Positions 6,593 to 12,595 of a stretch of 12,595 nucleotides of DNA are shown one piece after another. This stretch comes from Actinomycetes bacterium (GTDB lineage: Bacteria; Actinomycetota; Acidimicrobiia; Acidimicrobiales; Acidimicrobiaceae), in the NCBI GenBank assembly GCA_021790495.1, contig JAJYGZ010000100.1, positions 463 to 13,057 on the forward strand, given 5' to 3'. The notes under the pieces are model-generated. The model did not search any database and was not told where the DNA came from. It saw only the letters and a list, made by a program, of their open reading frames with translations. Positions within the stretch are counted from its first letter, which is position 1. Every line of letters starts with the position of its first letter. The position numbers and the translations under genes are program-made.

Positions 6593-6677
6593 GGAGGAGT
6601 GCGAGAGCGGCCGAATCGGCACGATTGGAAATCGTGTGTGGGGAGACTCACCGTGGGTTCGAGATCGACCTCCTCCG
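6593..6677 (+). tRNA. tRNA-Ser (anticodon GGA), weak T-arm
   Basis: The acceptor stem pairs GGAGGAG (6593-6599) with CTCCTCC (6670-6676), followed by discriminator G. The anticodon stem is CACGA/TCGTG around loop TTGGAAA, with GGA at 6627-6629, reading UCC and UCU. The long class II variable arm GTGGG-GAGA-CTCAC (6638-6651) is typical for serine. The CCA end is not encoded. The T-arm is odd: GTGGG (6653-6657) faces TCGAC (6665-6669), giving a G:G mismatch in the middle and G:U at 53-61, where C61 is nearly universal. The sister tRNA-Ser(CGA) has perfect GTGGG/CCCAC in the same place. It may still fold, since class II tRNAs are also held by the variable arm, or the base calls may be wrong. Confidence 0.88.
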
Positions 6678-6696
6678 CGCCGCGTTCGGTCATCTG

Positions 6697-6740
6697 GCGT
6701 CGTCTCCATCAGGCACGCGACGCTGAAACAACCCGTTTTT
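6697..6740 (+). terminator. Weak candidate terminator after tRNA-Ser(GGA)
   Basis: GCGTCG (6697-6702) can pair with CGACGC (6718-6723), and a five-T run follows at 6736-6740. The stem is short and the T-run is 12 bases away, so termination here would be partial at best. Read-through into tadA is quite possible. Confidence 0.2.
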
Positions 6741-6847
6741 GGGCATTTCCCTTCTCGGTCGCGGTAGGTCTAAACGGATTACCCAAGATCAAGGAGCGAG
6801 CCCCCCTGGACTTTGAAAACCTCGAACGCAACTACCGCCCAGAAGCG

Positions 6848-7282
6848 ATGCTCGCCGCGTACCAAGAGGCTCAAATCGCGGCGAAGTTAGGCGAAGTACC
6901 CGTTGGCGCCGTAATCTTGCTCGACGGGAAAGTCCTAGCGAGAGCGCACAATCTGAGAGAGAGCAGGCAGAGCCCTCTAGCCCACGCTGAAGTTCTCGCC
7001 CTCCAAGGTGCTTCAGCTCAAACCGGCAGCTGGCGCCTGAGCGACTGCGACCTCTACTGCACCCTTGAGCCCTGCCCGATGTGCGCAGGCGCGTTGGTCA
7101 ACGCGCGAATTAGGAACTTATACTTCGGAGCTTTCGATCCCAAGGCTGGGGCAATTGCCAGCCTCTACGGTTTGGCCTCCGATCCTCGCCTCAACCATGA
7201 AATACCCTGGCTCGGGGGAAAGATGGGGACCGAATGCTCGGAATTGCTCGGCAGGTTCTTCGGCCAGCTGCGCACTGATTAG
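6848..7282 (+). CDS. tadA: tRNA-specific adenosine deaminase
   Basis: This cytosolic zinc enzyme converts A34 of tRNA-Arg(ACG) to inosine, letting one tRNA read CGU, CGC and CGA. The family signature is complete: EVPVGAVI at the start of the fold, HAE (zinc-binding His and catalytic Glu) in LAHAEVLAL, and PCPMC with the two zinc cysteines in CTLEPCPMCAGALVNARI. The C-terminal part GAFDPKAGA..SLY..DPRLNHE..EC also matches. From ATG 6848 the protein has 144 residues. The family usually has a few more residues before this Met, and an AAGGAG at 6791-6796 stands nine bases before an in-frame CTG at 6806 (158 residues), so a rare CTG start is possible; the ATG has no clear ribosome site. The frame continues upstream into the tRNA, which is not coding. 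tRNA-Ser(CGA) follows after 15 bp. Confidence 0.93.
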   Translation: MLAAYQEAQIAAKLGEVPVGAVILLDGKVLARAHNLRESRQSPLAHAEVLALQGASAQTGSWRLSDCDLYCTLEPCPMCAGALVNARIRNLYFGAFDPKAGAIASLYGLASDPRLNHEIPWLGGKMGTECSELLGRFFGQLRTD

Positions 7283-7297
7283 TATGTCATGGGTATC

Positions 7298-7382
7298 GGA
7301 GGGGTGCGAGAGCGGCCGAATCGGGCGGTCTCGAAAACCGTTGTGTCGCAAGGCACCGTGGGTTCGAATCCCACCCCCTCCG
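7298..7382 (+). tRNA. tRNA-Ser (anticodon CGA)
   Basis: Acceptor stem GGAGGGG (7298-7304) pairs with CCCCTCC (7375-7381), discriminator G at 7382, CCA not encoded. The anticodon loop CTCGAAA carries CGA at 7332-7334, reading UCG. A long variable arm and a perfect T-arm GTGGG-TTCGAAT-CCCAC complete a class II tRNA. It begins 15 bp after tadA, so it is probably cut from the same transcript. Its D-arm region is identical to that of tRNA-Ser(GGA) over 21 bases (7304-7324 versus 6599-6619). Confidence 0.96.
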
Positions 7383-7396
7383 CGCGCCATCTTGAC

Positions 7397-7434
7397 CGTG
7401 GCGGCTTTTCTTGTGGCGACAAGAAACCGCCGCG
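7397..7434. terminator. Hairpin terminator between tRNA-Ser(CGA) and convergent epimerase gene
   Basis: TTTCTTGT (7407-7414) pairs with ACAAGAAA (7419-7426) around loop GGCG, and after a two-base bulge GGCGG (7400-7404) pairs with CCGCC (7427-7431), with further pairs outside. It sits between two converging units and ends at the stop codon of the epimerase gene (7435), so it can serve both directions. No clear U-tract follows on either side. Confidence 0.55.
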
Positions 7435-7833
7435 CTACTCTTGCACCAGCTCGATCAAGGTGCCAAATGCGCTCTTGGGGCTCACAAAGGCGACAGTCGT
7501 GCCGCGGGATCCGGGCCGCGGCTTAGAATCGATGACCTCATAACCGTGATCGACCACGCTTTTGAGCGCCTCTGCACACGACTCGACACGATACGCGATG
7601 TGGTGAAGCCCTTCACCGCGCTTGGCGATGAATTTAGCGACGGGCGAGTCGTCTCGGATCGACGCGAGCAGCTGAATATAGGATTCCGCTACCTTGATGA
7701 GGACCTCCTCGACTCCGTCCGATACGACGACCTCCCGATGAACCACCTCTGCACCGAATACCTTGGCATAAAAAGCTACGGCGTCTTCGAGGTCGGACAC
7801 GGCGATGCCAACGTGGTCAATCTCGCTGAGCAT
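7435..7833 (-). CDS. mce: Methylmalonyl-CoA / ethylmalonyl-CoA epimerase
   Basis: The 132-residue protein belongs to the vicinal-oxygen-chelate (glyoxalase-like) fold and has the usual length of methylmalonyl-CoA epimerase. It interconverts the 2R and 2S forms of methylmalonyl-CoA and often of ethylmalonyl-CoA. Metal ligands expected for the family are visible: His in DHVGIAV (H7), Gln in YIQLLAS (Q54), His in GLHHIAYRV (H77 or H78) and Glu in GTLIELVQE (E128). ATG start at 7833 with a purine-rich AGAAGGAAG upstream. It begins 42 bp after the stop of the crotonyl-CoA carboxylase/reductase gene on the same strand, so both are likely one operon. This fits the ethylmalonyl-CoA pathway, where the epimerase acts directly after the carboxylase/reductase. 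Confidence 0.93.
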   Translation of the reverse strand: MLSEIDHVGIAVSDLEDAVAFYAKVFGAEVVHREVVVSDGVEEVLIKVAESYIQLLASIRDDSPVAKFIAKRGEGLHHIAYRVESCAEALKSVVDHGYEVIDSKPRPGSRGTTVAFVSPKSAFGTLIELVQE

Positions 7834-7875
7834 TAATACAAACTTCCTTCTATCTTCTATATCTCGATAGGATGA

Positions 7876-9228
7876 CTACGATATCGATCCGGCATATCGC
7901 TTAAACAGGTTTATCTTCTCTTCTCCGACTTGAGAACGGAGCTCGGGGTCGTCGACGCCAAGGTTCTGCTCATCTGCCAGGCACAGCACTCCGATTTTCC
8001 CCTCATGTTCGTTTCGGCGCACCGAATTGCAAGCCTCGCCAACGTCAGTCAAGTCATAGGTCCTTGACAATACCGGATGGATCATTCCTTTGGCGATAAG
8101 GCGATTGGCCTCGTACGCTTCCTTGTAGTTGGCGAAGTGGCTCGACTTGATCGATTTGAGTTTCATCCAAAGGTGACGGTTGTCGTACTCAATCATGTAG
8201 CCGCTCGTCGCCGCACACGTCATGATGGTCCCTCCGCGCTTGGCGACAAAGACCGACGCACCCATGGTTGACCGGCCAGGATGCTCGAAGACGATGTCGG
8301 GATCCTCGCCCACCAGATCGCGGATATCCTTCCCGAAGCGTCGCCACTCAGACTCGTCCTGGGTATTGTCGTCCTTCCAGAATCGGTAATTGTTCGCGCT
8401 TCGGTCGATTACGGCTTTACAACCCATCTCCCGGAGCAACTCCGCCTTCTTAGGTGAGCTGACAACTCCTACCGGGATTCCCCCGCCGTTTAGGACGTAC
8501 TGAATCGCGTATCCGCCCAGACCGCCGGTGGCACCCCAGACCAGAACAACATCCCCTTGTTTCATGGCCGCGCCATTTTTCGACACCAGCATCCGGTACG
8601 ACGTCGAATTGCACAACGCATTGCATGCAGCCTCTTCCCAGGAGAGATGTGCGGGCTTTTTCATAAGTTGATTTGCCTTGACAACTGAGAGGTCCGCCAA
8701 TCCGCCAAAGTTGGTCTCGAATCCCCAGATCCGCTGGTTCGATGCCATCATCGAATCGTCATGGGCGCTCGGATCCTGATCATCGACGTAGTTGCAATGG
8801 ATGGTTACCTTGTCGCCAACCTTCCAGTTGCGTACCGCCGAACCTACCCGTATCACCACTCCGGAACCGTCAGAACCCACGACATGATACGGCTGCACGT
8901 GGCGCCGATCCCAGAGCGACCCTGAACGACCGAGGCGGTCCAAGAATGCGAACGTCGAGACCGGTTCAAAAATCGACGACCAGACCGTATTGAAATTGAT
9001 CGCCGATGCCATCGTCGCCACAAAGACTTCGTCGGGGGCGAGTTCGGGCGTCGGCACCTCGCCCACCTTCAAGGTCTTGCGCGGATCTTTTTCGGCTGAA
9101 TTCAGGCCCTCGAAGATGCGCTCGTCTTCGCGCCGTATATAGGCGGCGCGGTAATGTCTCGGCAGCGGAATTGCTTCAAGCTCTTGCGCTGTCGCTCCGG
9201 CACGAATCGCATCGGCAAAATCTTTCAT
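7876..9228 (-). CDS. ccr: Crotonyl-CoA carboxylase/reductase
   Basis: The 450-residue enzyme reduces crotonyl-CoA with NADPH and adds CO2 to form ethylmalonyl-CoA, the key step of the ethylmalonyl-CoA pathway for acetyl-CoA assimilation; it also supplies extender units for polyketides. It is a medium-chain dehydrogenase/reductase: a GroES-like N-terminal part, the NADPH-binding loop GATGGLGGYAIQ near 231-242, and a C-terminal substrate part. Residues known to hold CO2 in characterised enzymes (Asn, Phe, Glu, His) appear conserved: Asn in INFNTVW (about 78-80), Phe-Glu in WGFETNFGG (about 170-171) and His in SSHFANY (about 363). This favours true carboxylation over simple reduction. ATG at 9228 has no Shine-Dalgarno sequence but a -10 box eight bases upstream. 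The epimerase gene follows in the same direction. Confidence 0.96.
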   Translation of the reverse strand: MKDFADAIRAGATAQELEAIPLPRHYRAAYIRREDERIFEGLNSAEKDPRKTLKVGEVPTPELAPDEVFVATMASAINFNTVWSSIFEPVSTFAFLDRLGRSGSLWDRRHVQPYHVVGSDGSGVVIRVGSAVRNWKVGDKVTIHCNYVDDQDPSAHDDSMMASNQRIWGFETNFGGLADLSVVKANQLMKKPAHLSWEEAACNALCNSTSYRMLVSKNGAAMKQGDVVLVWGATGGLGGYAIQYVLNGGGIPVGVVSSPKKAELLREMGCKAVIDRSANNYRFWKDDNTQDESEWRRFGKDIRDLVGEDPDIVFEHPGRSTMGASVFVAKRGGTIMTCAATSGYMIEYDNRHLWMKLKSIKSSHFANYKEAYEANRLIAKGMIHPVLSRTYDLTDVGEACNSVRRNEHEGKIGVLCLADEQNLGVDDPELRSQVGEEKINLFKRYAGSIS

Positions 9229-9236
9229 CCCAAGAA

Positions 9237-9242
9237 CTTATA
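9237..9242 (-). promoter_or_regulatory. -10 box of ccr, leaderless start
   Basis: On the minus strand TATAAG lies eight bases before the ccr ATG (9228), so transcription should begin at or next to the start codon. A possible -35, TTGGCG, is 15 bases upstream and weak. The lack of a ribosome binding site supports a leaderless mRNA. Confidence 0.5.
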
Positions 9243-9370
9243 ACGATCTCGGATTAACGCCAAGCCATTTGACAATCTCATCGCGGAAATCACAAAATCT
9301 CTGGGCGGCACTCGGCATTCGCATGACCGCCCCACCCATAGCGACAACGAATCTGGGGTTTCGGGTCAGG

Positions 9371-9416
9371 TATAAGCGTGACCGTAACTACTATCAGAGG
9401 AAGGTAAACGTTTACC
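9371..9416 (+). promoter_or_regulatory. Thiolase promoter (-10) with LacI-type palindromic operator
   Basis: TATAAG at 9371-9376 is a candidate -10 for the thiolase gene, with no clear -35. About 20 bases past the expected transcription start lies GGTAAACGTTTACC (9403-9416), a perfect 14-bp palindrome whose AAACGTTT core with central CG resembles LacI/GalR-family operators. A repressor bound here would block the early transcript. It could also act on ccr, whose start is 175 bp away. Confidence 0.45.
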
Positions 9417-9481
9417 CGGACCGCCTCTATTGCCTGCGATCGCCCGCAGGGAAGATGAGGCTCGCAGCGTCGGAGGTTGAG

Positions 9482-10668
9482 ATGGCCGGATCATTTCTTG
9501 TGGCTGGTGCCAGAACTCCAATTGGAAAGTTTCAGGGCGCCCTAGCTGGCCTGAGCGCCATGGATCTGGGCGGAGTCGCGATAAAAGAAGCGCTCGCCCG
9601 CGCTTTGGTGGGGGCCGAAGACGTCGAATACGTCATCATGGGCCAAGTGCTCCAAGCGGGCCAGGGCCAGATCACCGCGCGTCAAGCGGCTACCAAAGCC
9701 GGAATACCCATGACCGTTCCCGCTACCACTATAAACAAGGTTTGCCTTTCGGGGCTTAACGCCATCTACCTGGCTGACCTAATGATCCAGGCAGGGGAGG
9801 CGAGCGTCGTAGTCGCCGGAGGAATGGAGTCGATGACTCGAGCGCCTTATCTACTTCCGGGCGCGAGATCGGGCCTGCGCCTCGGCGACGCCCAAATCAT
9901 CGACTCGATGATGTACGACGGGCTATTCTGTGCATTTGACCAATGTGCTATGGGTCTTGGGACGGAACGCTACCTCGAAGGCTTTCCCAAAGTCACCCGA
10001 AGCCGCCAAGACCAGATCGCGGCCAGCTCCCACGAACGAGCTGCCACCGCAATTAAGGATGGGCGCTTCGCCACCGAAATCGCGCCGGTTTCAATTCCTC
10101 AGCGCAAGGGCGATGCCCTTGTTGTAGATACCGACGAAGGCGTTCGGCCCGGCACCACCGCCGAGGGACTCGGAACCCTTCGCCCGGCCTTTAGCGCCAA
10201 TGGCACGATCACAGCTGGCAACGCTCGCAGATATCCGACGGTGCGAGTGCGCTGGTGGTTATGTCAGAGGCCGAGGTCGAGCGACGCGGCGTGACCCCGC
10301 TTGGACAGGTGGTCGCCTATGGACAGGTGGCTGGGCCGGACGCGTCCTTGCTTACCCAACCGTCGCGCGCGATCATGAGGGCCGCCGAGAAGGCAGGCAT
10401 GTCTCTCTCGGACATCTCTTTATACGAGATAAACGAGGCCTTCGCCGCGGTCGCGGCGGCCTCGATGGACGATCTTGGCGTAAGCGACGAGTCGGTCAAT
10501 GTAAACGGTGGGGCGATCGCATTGGGTCATCCGATCGGCGCGTCTGGTTCACGCCTCGCCCTCACGCTTTTGGCTGAATTGGCTCTTCGCGGCCAGAGTT
10601 ATGGCGCAGTGGCGCTCTGTGGTGGCGGAGGCCAGGGCGATGCGCTCATCGTTCGATCCATTCGATAG
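9482..10668 (+). pseudogene. Acetyl-CoA acetyltransferase (thiolase), frameshifted
   Basis: The gene encodes a thiolase that condenses two acetyl-CoA into acetoacetyl-CoA, feeding the ethylmalonyl-CoA pathway or polyhydroxybutyrate synthesis. The start is ATG 9482 with GGAGG at 9472-9476. The N-terminal frame holds ARTPIGKFQGAL and the acyl-binding cysteine in NKVCLSGLNAI (residue 88). It leaves the family alignment after ITAGNA at 10224. The next frame continues exactly with SQISDGASALVVMSEAE, then NEAFAA, GHPIGASGSR (catalytic His) and CGGGGQGDA (second Cys), ending at 10668. Joining the two gives about 395 residues, a normal length. One base appears to be missing around 10224-10225 (GC?TCG reads as GCTCG). 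No slippery heptamer is seen, so I favour a sequencing error or a recent mutation; the rest shows no decay. Confidence 0.9.
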
Positions 10669-10720
10669 TCCAAAGGCACGACAGACGGATGCGAGAACGA
10701 GGCCTGTACCACGCGGTAAC

Positions 10721-10726
10721 TAGAAT
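10721..10726 (+). promoter_or_regulatory. -10 box of dnaX, leaderless start
   Basis: TAGAAT lies eight bases before the GTG start of dnaX at 10735. There is no Shine-Dalgarno sequence before the GTG and no evident -35. The arrangement matches that at ccr and suggests a leaderless dnaX mRNA. Confidence 0.5.
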
Positions 10727-10734
10727 CGTTAGCT

Positions 10735-12516
10735 GTGAGTTCTAGCTCAGGATATTCATCGCTTTACCGGCGCTTCCGACCGCAGCGCTTTTCCGAGGTG
10801 CTCGGGCAGGATCACGTCACAAAAGCACTGCGCAATGCGGTAGCGACCAAGAAGGTGAGCCACGCGTATCTGTTCTCGGGGCCGCGCGGTACCGGCAAAA
10901 CCTCGACGGCAAGAATTTTGGCGAAGGCGCTCAACTGCGCGAACCTGGATGCGGGAGAGCCGTGCGGAATCTGCGACTCTTGCGTCTCGGTTGCCGAAGG
11001 ACGTTCTATGGACGTCCTCGAAGTTGACGCGGCGTCAAACTCAGGGGTTGACGCGATTCGCACCCTCATATCCCAGGCGCCGGTAGGAACCGTCGGCGAG
11101 TGGAAGGTGTACATACTCGACGAAGTACACATGCTTACCGCTGCGGCCTCCAACGCGCTGCTCAAGACGCTGGAAGAACCTCCTTCGCACGTGATCTTCG
11201 TGCTAGCCACTACCGATCCGCAAAAAGTCTTGCCGACGATCCTCTCGCGCACCCAGTCATTCGAGTTTCGTCTCTTGGACACCGCCGTGCTTGAAAGCTT
11301 GGTGGAACAAGTCCGCAAGGACGCGGATCTTTCGGTCCAGGCCGCCGAGTTGGATTGGGCCGTGAAAAAGGGGCAGGGATCGGCTCGTGACACGTTGTCC
11401 TACCTGGATCAAGTGGTGGCCCTTGGGGGTGTTGACGACTCAGTTCGAGGAATCGAAGAGATCTTCGCCGCGATCGCGCGAGGCGACGGCGCTGGAGTTC
11501 TCATCGGAGTGCGCTCCGCCGTCGCGAAGGGCCTGGAACCAGCAAGAATCAGCGCAGAAGTGGTGTCGATGGCCCGAGACCAATTTCTCGACTCCTTTGA
11601 CGCCAAGGCGGCCGATCCGGCCTTAAGCACTGCGCGCCTGGTGAAGATCGTTGAATCGCTTGGAGCGATAACCGGACAACTCAGAGACTCGCTCGACCCA
11701 AGAGCCACGGTCGAGGCGGCGTTGATCCGCCTCGCTCACGACAAGCTCGGAGTTCCCTCAGAAGTCGAAGAGCTGATCCACAAGAGCGTCGCTTCCCAAC
11801 TCGCCCGGCTCGCCGGTGCGTCTCGCGTGCCAGCGTCAAGTGCTGCAGCGGTAGCGCCAGCCCCCGATTCAGAAATTCTGGCGCGCGACCAAGCTGAATC
11901 TGAACCTCGTTACGAACCGAGGCGCGCTCCGACTTCGCCCCCGCCAGGACTCATCGCCAATGCGCGATCGCAACTGGCATCAACCCAACCCAAGACGACG
12001 CCGGCAAACGGGCTGGCAAAAGTCGAGGCATCCAAGTTGAGGGCTGGCGGCACTTCCCCTGAGTCAAAAATGCAAGGGCCCCCACCGACCCCGCAGAACC
12101 TGGAATTGCCAGTCGGCCACGGCGCTTTTGACCGTGATCGCTTAGTCGCGCAGTGGCCCAAAATCATTGCGTCCATGGCCGACCTCGCTCCCTTGGAACG
12201 CAGCTCTCTCAATCAGGGAAGATTCACTGCGGCGGACTCCAAGTCCGCAACCTTCCTGGTAGAGAACTCCATCGTTCGCGACCGATGCATAACGTTCGCG
12301 CCGAAGATCCAAGCCGCGATCGCGCGATACTTCGGTCTCGATGGATTCCGCTTTATGGTGGAAGTCGATTCCCTGCCGCCCACGCATCCGCCCGAAGAGT
12401 CCAGCCACGCCGAGCTCATGAGCGATTACGCCAAAGGCACCACGGTCGACAAGGACTCGCTCGCTCGAACCATCCGCGATGTCTTCCCCAGCGCCGTAGA
12501 AATCCCCAAGCCTTGA
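10735..12516 (+). CDS. dnaX: DNA polymerase III subunits gamma/tau
   Basis: The 593-residue protein is the ATPase of the clamp loader, which opens and places the beta clamp at primed DNA. Domains: an AAA+ module from about residue 8, with Walker A GPRGTGKT (49-56), a four-cysteine zinc site (C68, C77, C80, C83 in LNC..CGICDSC), Walker B ILDEVH near 127-132, and the arginine-finger region ILSRTQ (about 169-174), where many homologues have SRC. Domains II and III follow to about residue 365, then a Pro/Ala/Ser-rich linker (about 365-460) and a C-terminal domain from about 465 that in tau-type proteins contacts the polymerase. The start is GTG at 10735, fixed by the conserved LYRRFRPQRFSEVLGQ. 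No internal frameshift site for a short gamma form was noticed. It is followed by a probable recR. Confidence 0.97.
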   Translation: MSSSSGYSSLYRRFRPQRFSEVLGQDHVTKALRNAVATKKVSHAYLFSGPRGTGKTSTARILAKALNCANLDAGEPCGICDSCVSVAEGRSMDVLEVDAASNSGVDAIRTLISQAPVGTVGEWKVYILDEVHMLTAAASNALLKTLEEPPSHVIFVLATTDPQKVLPTILSRTQSFEFRLLDTAVLESLVEQVRKDADLSVQAAELDWAVKKGQGSARDTLSYLDQVVALGGVDDSVRGIEEIFAAIARGDGAGVLIGVRSAVAKGLEPARISAEVVSMARDQFLDSFDAKAADPALSTARLVKIVESLGAITGQLRDSLDPRATVEAALIRLAHDKLGVPSEVEELIHKSVASQLARLAGASRVPASSAAAVAPAPDSEILARDQAESEPRYEPRRAPTSPPPGLIANARSQLASTQPKTTPANGLAKVEASKLRAGGTSPESKMQGPPPTPQNLELPVGHGAFDRDRLVAQWPKIIASMADLAPLERSSLNQGRFTAADSKSATFLVENSIVRDRCITFAPKIQAAIARYFGLDGFRFMVEVDSLPPTHPPEESSHAELMSDYAKGTTVDKDSLARTIRDVFPSAVEIPKP

Positions 12517-12540
12517 CAAATAGCTCCTCACTCCTAGACA
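12513..12540 (+). promoter_or_regulatory. Possible promoter before recR
   Basis: A consensus TTGACA (12513-12518), overlapping the dnaX stop codon, is 16 bases from TAGACA (12535-12540), a poor -10. It would start transcription shortly before the ribosome site at 12550-12555. The downstream gene could equally be read from the dnaX transcript. Confidence 0.3.
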
Positions 12541-12559
12541 CGCGCCACTGAAGGAAACG

Positions 12560-12595
12560 ATGGCATATACAAAGTCACTCCAGGCCATGATCGAT
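12560..12595 (+). CDS. recR: Probable recombination mediator RecR, first 12 codons
   Basis: ATG 12560 is preceded by GAAGGA (12550-12555) and opens a frame MAYTKSLQAMID that runs off the right edge. RecR proteins begin with a short tail followed by (L/V)Q-x-LID-E-L, so SLQAMID fits, and recR commonly follows dnaX. YbaB, the usual gene between them, begins differently. Only 12 residues are visible, so this is a contextual call. Confidence 0.5.
   Translation, partial: MAYTKSLQAMID

Noticed and set aside
6599..6847. N-terminal extension of tadA reaching into the tRNA
   Set aside because: It overlaps tRNA-Ser(GGA) and has no similarity to TadA; the conserved fold begins near 6848.
7118..7390. 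Minus-strand frame with GGIRTHGALRHNGF-like sequence
   Set aside because: This is the well-known spurious translation across a tRNA-Ser gene; it overlaps tRNA-Ser(CGA) and tadA on the other strand.
10217..10231. Programmed -1 frameshifting in the thiolase
   Set aside because: No X-XXY-YYZ slippery heptamer and no obvious downstream pseudoknot; thiolases are not known for recoding.
12142..12588. 148-codon minus-strand frame at the right end
   Set aside because: Antisense to the conserved C-terminal part of dnaX and to the start of the next gene.

Overview
The window looks like a bacterial chromosome of moderately high GC. I read it as an actinobacterium, possibly an acidophilic, iron-cycling Acidimicrobiia member. 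That placement rests on protein style, frequent GTG/TTG starts, -10 boxes sitting 8-9 nt before start codons (leaderless mRNAs) and two genes of the ethylmalonyl-CoA pathway; it is an inference, not a database result.

Region 1 (1-5154, minus strand) is one operon read right to left: a lipoprotein substrate-binding protein, a two-module Fe(III)/Fbp-type permease, its ATPase with a C-terminal TOBE-like part, a multi-pass membrane protein of the COG4280 type with two ExxE helices reminiscent of FTR1 iron permeases, and the start of a small membrane protein that runs off the left edge. Genes two to five overlap or nearly touch. The first gap holds a strong GC-rich hairpin, as expected if the binding protein is made in excess. 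Two oddities stand out: the ATPase Walker A has Ala where Ser/Thr should bind Mg2+, and the binding protein lacks the tyrosine pair typical of ferric-binding FbpA.

Region 2 (about 5155-6424) has no gene I can recognise. It holds several perfect palindromes and a CsoR-like operator, and may be decayed DNA.

Region 3 (6425-7434) is an RNA and translation cluster: SRP RNA on the minus strand, then divergently tRNA-Ser(GGA), tadA and tRNA-Ser(CGA), closed by a hairpin terminator. Only 26 bp, mostly a perfect 19-bp palindrome, separate the SRP RNA from the first tRNA. The T-arm of tRNA-Ser(GGA) is unusually weak.

Region 4 (7435-10668) is a carbon-metabolism block: crotonyl-CoA carboxylase/reductase and methylmalonyl/ethylmalonyl-CoA epimerase on the minus strand, divergent from an acetyl-CoA acetyltransferase on the plus strand. 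Together they cover early steps of the ethylmalonyl-CoA pathway. The thiolase is broken by a clear one-base frameshift near 10224.

Region 5 (10735-12595) is dnaX followed by the first codons of what is probably recR. Regions 3 and 5 recall the B. subtilis order tRNA-Ser, tadA, SRP RNA, dnaX, ybaB, recR, so the metabolic block appears to split an old gene neighbourhood. No wholly new defence or mobile system is evident.
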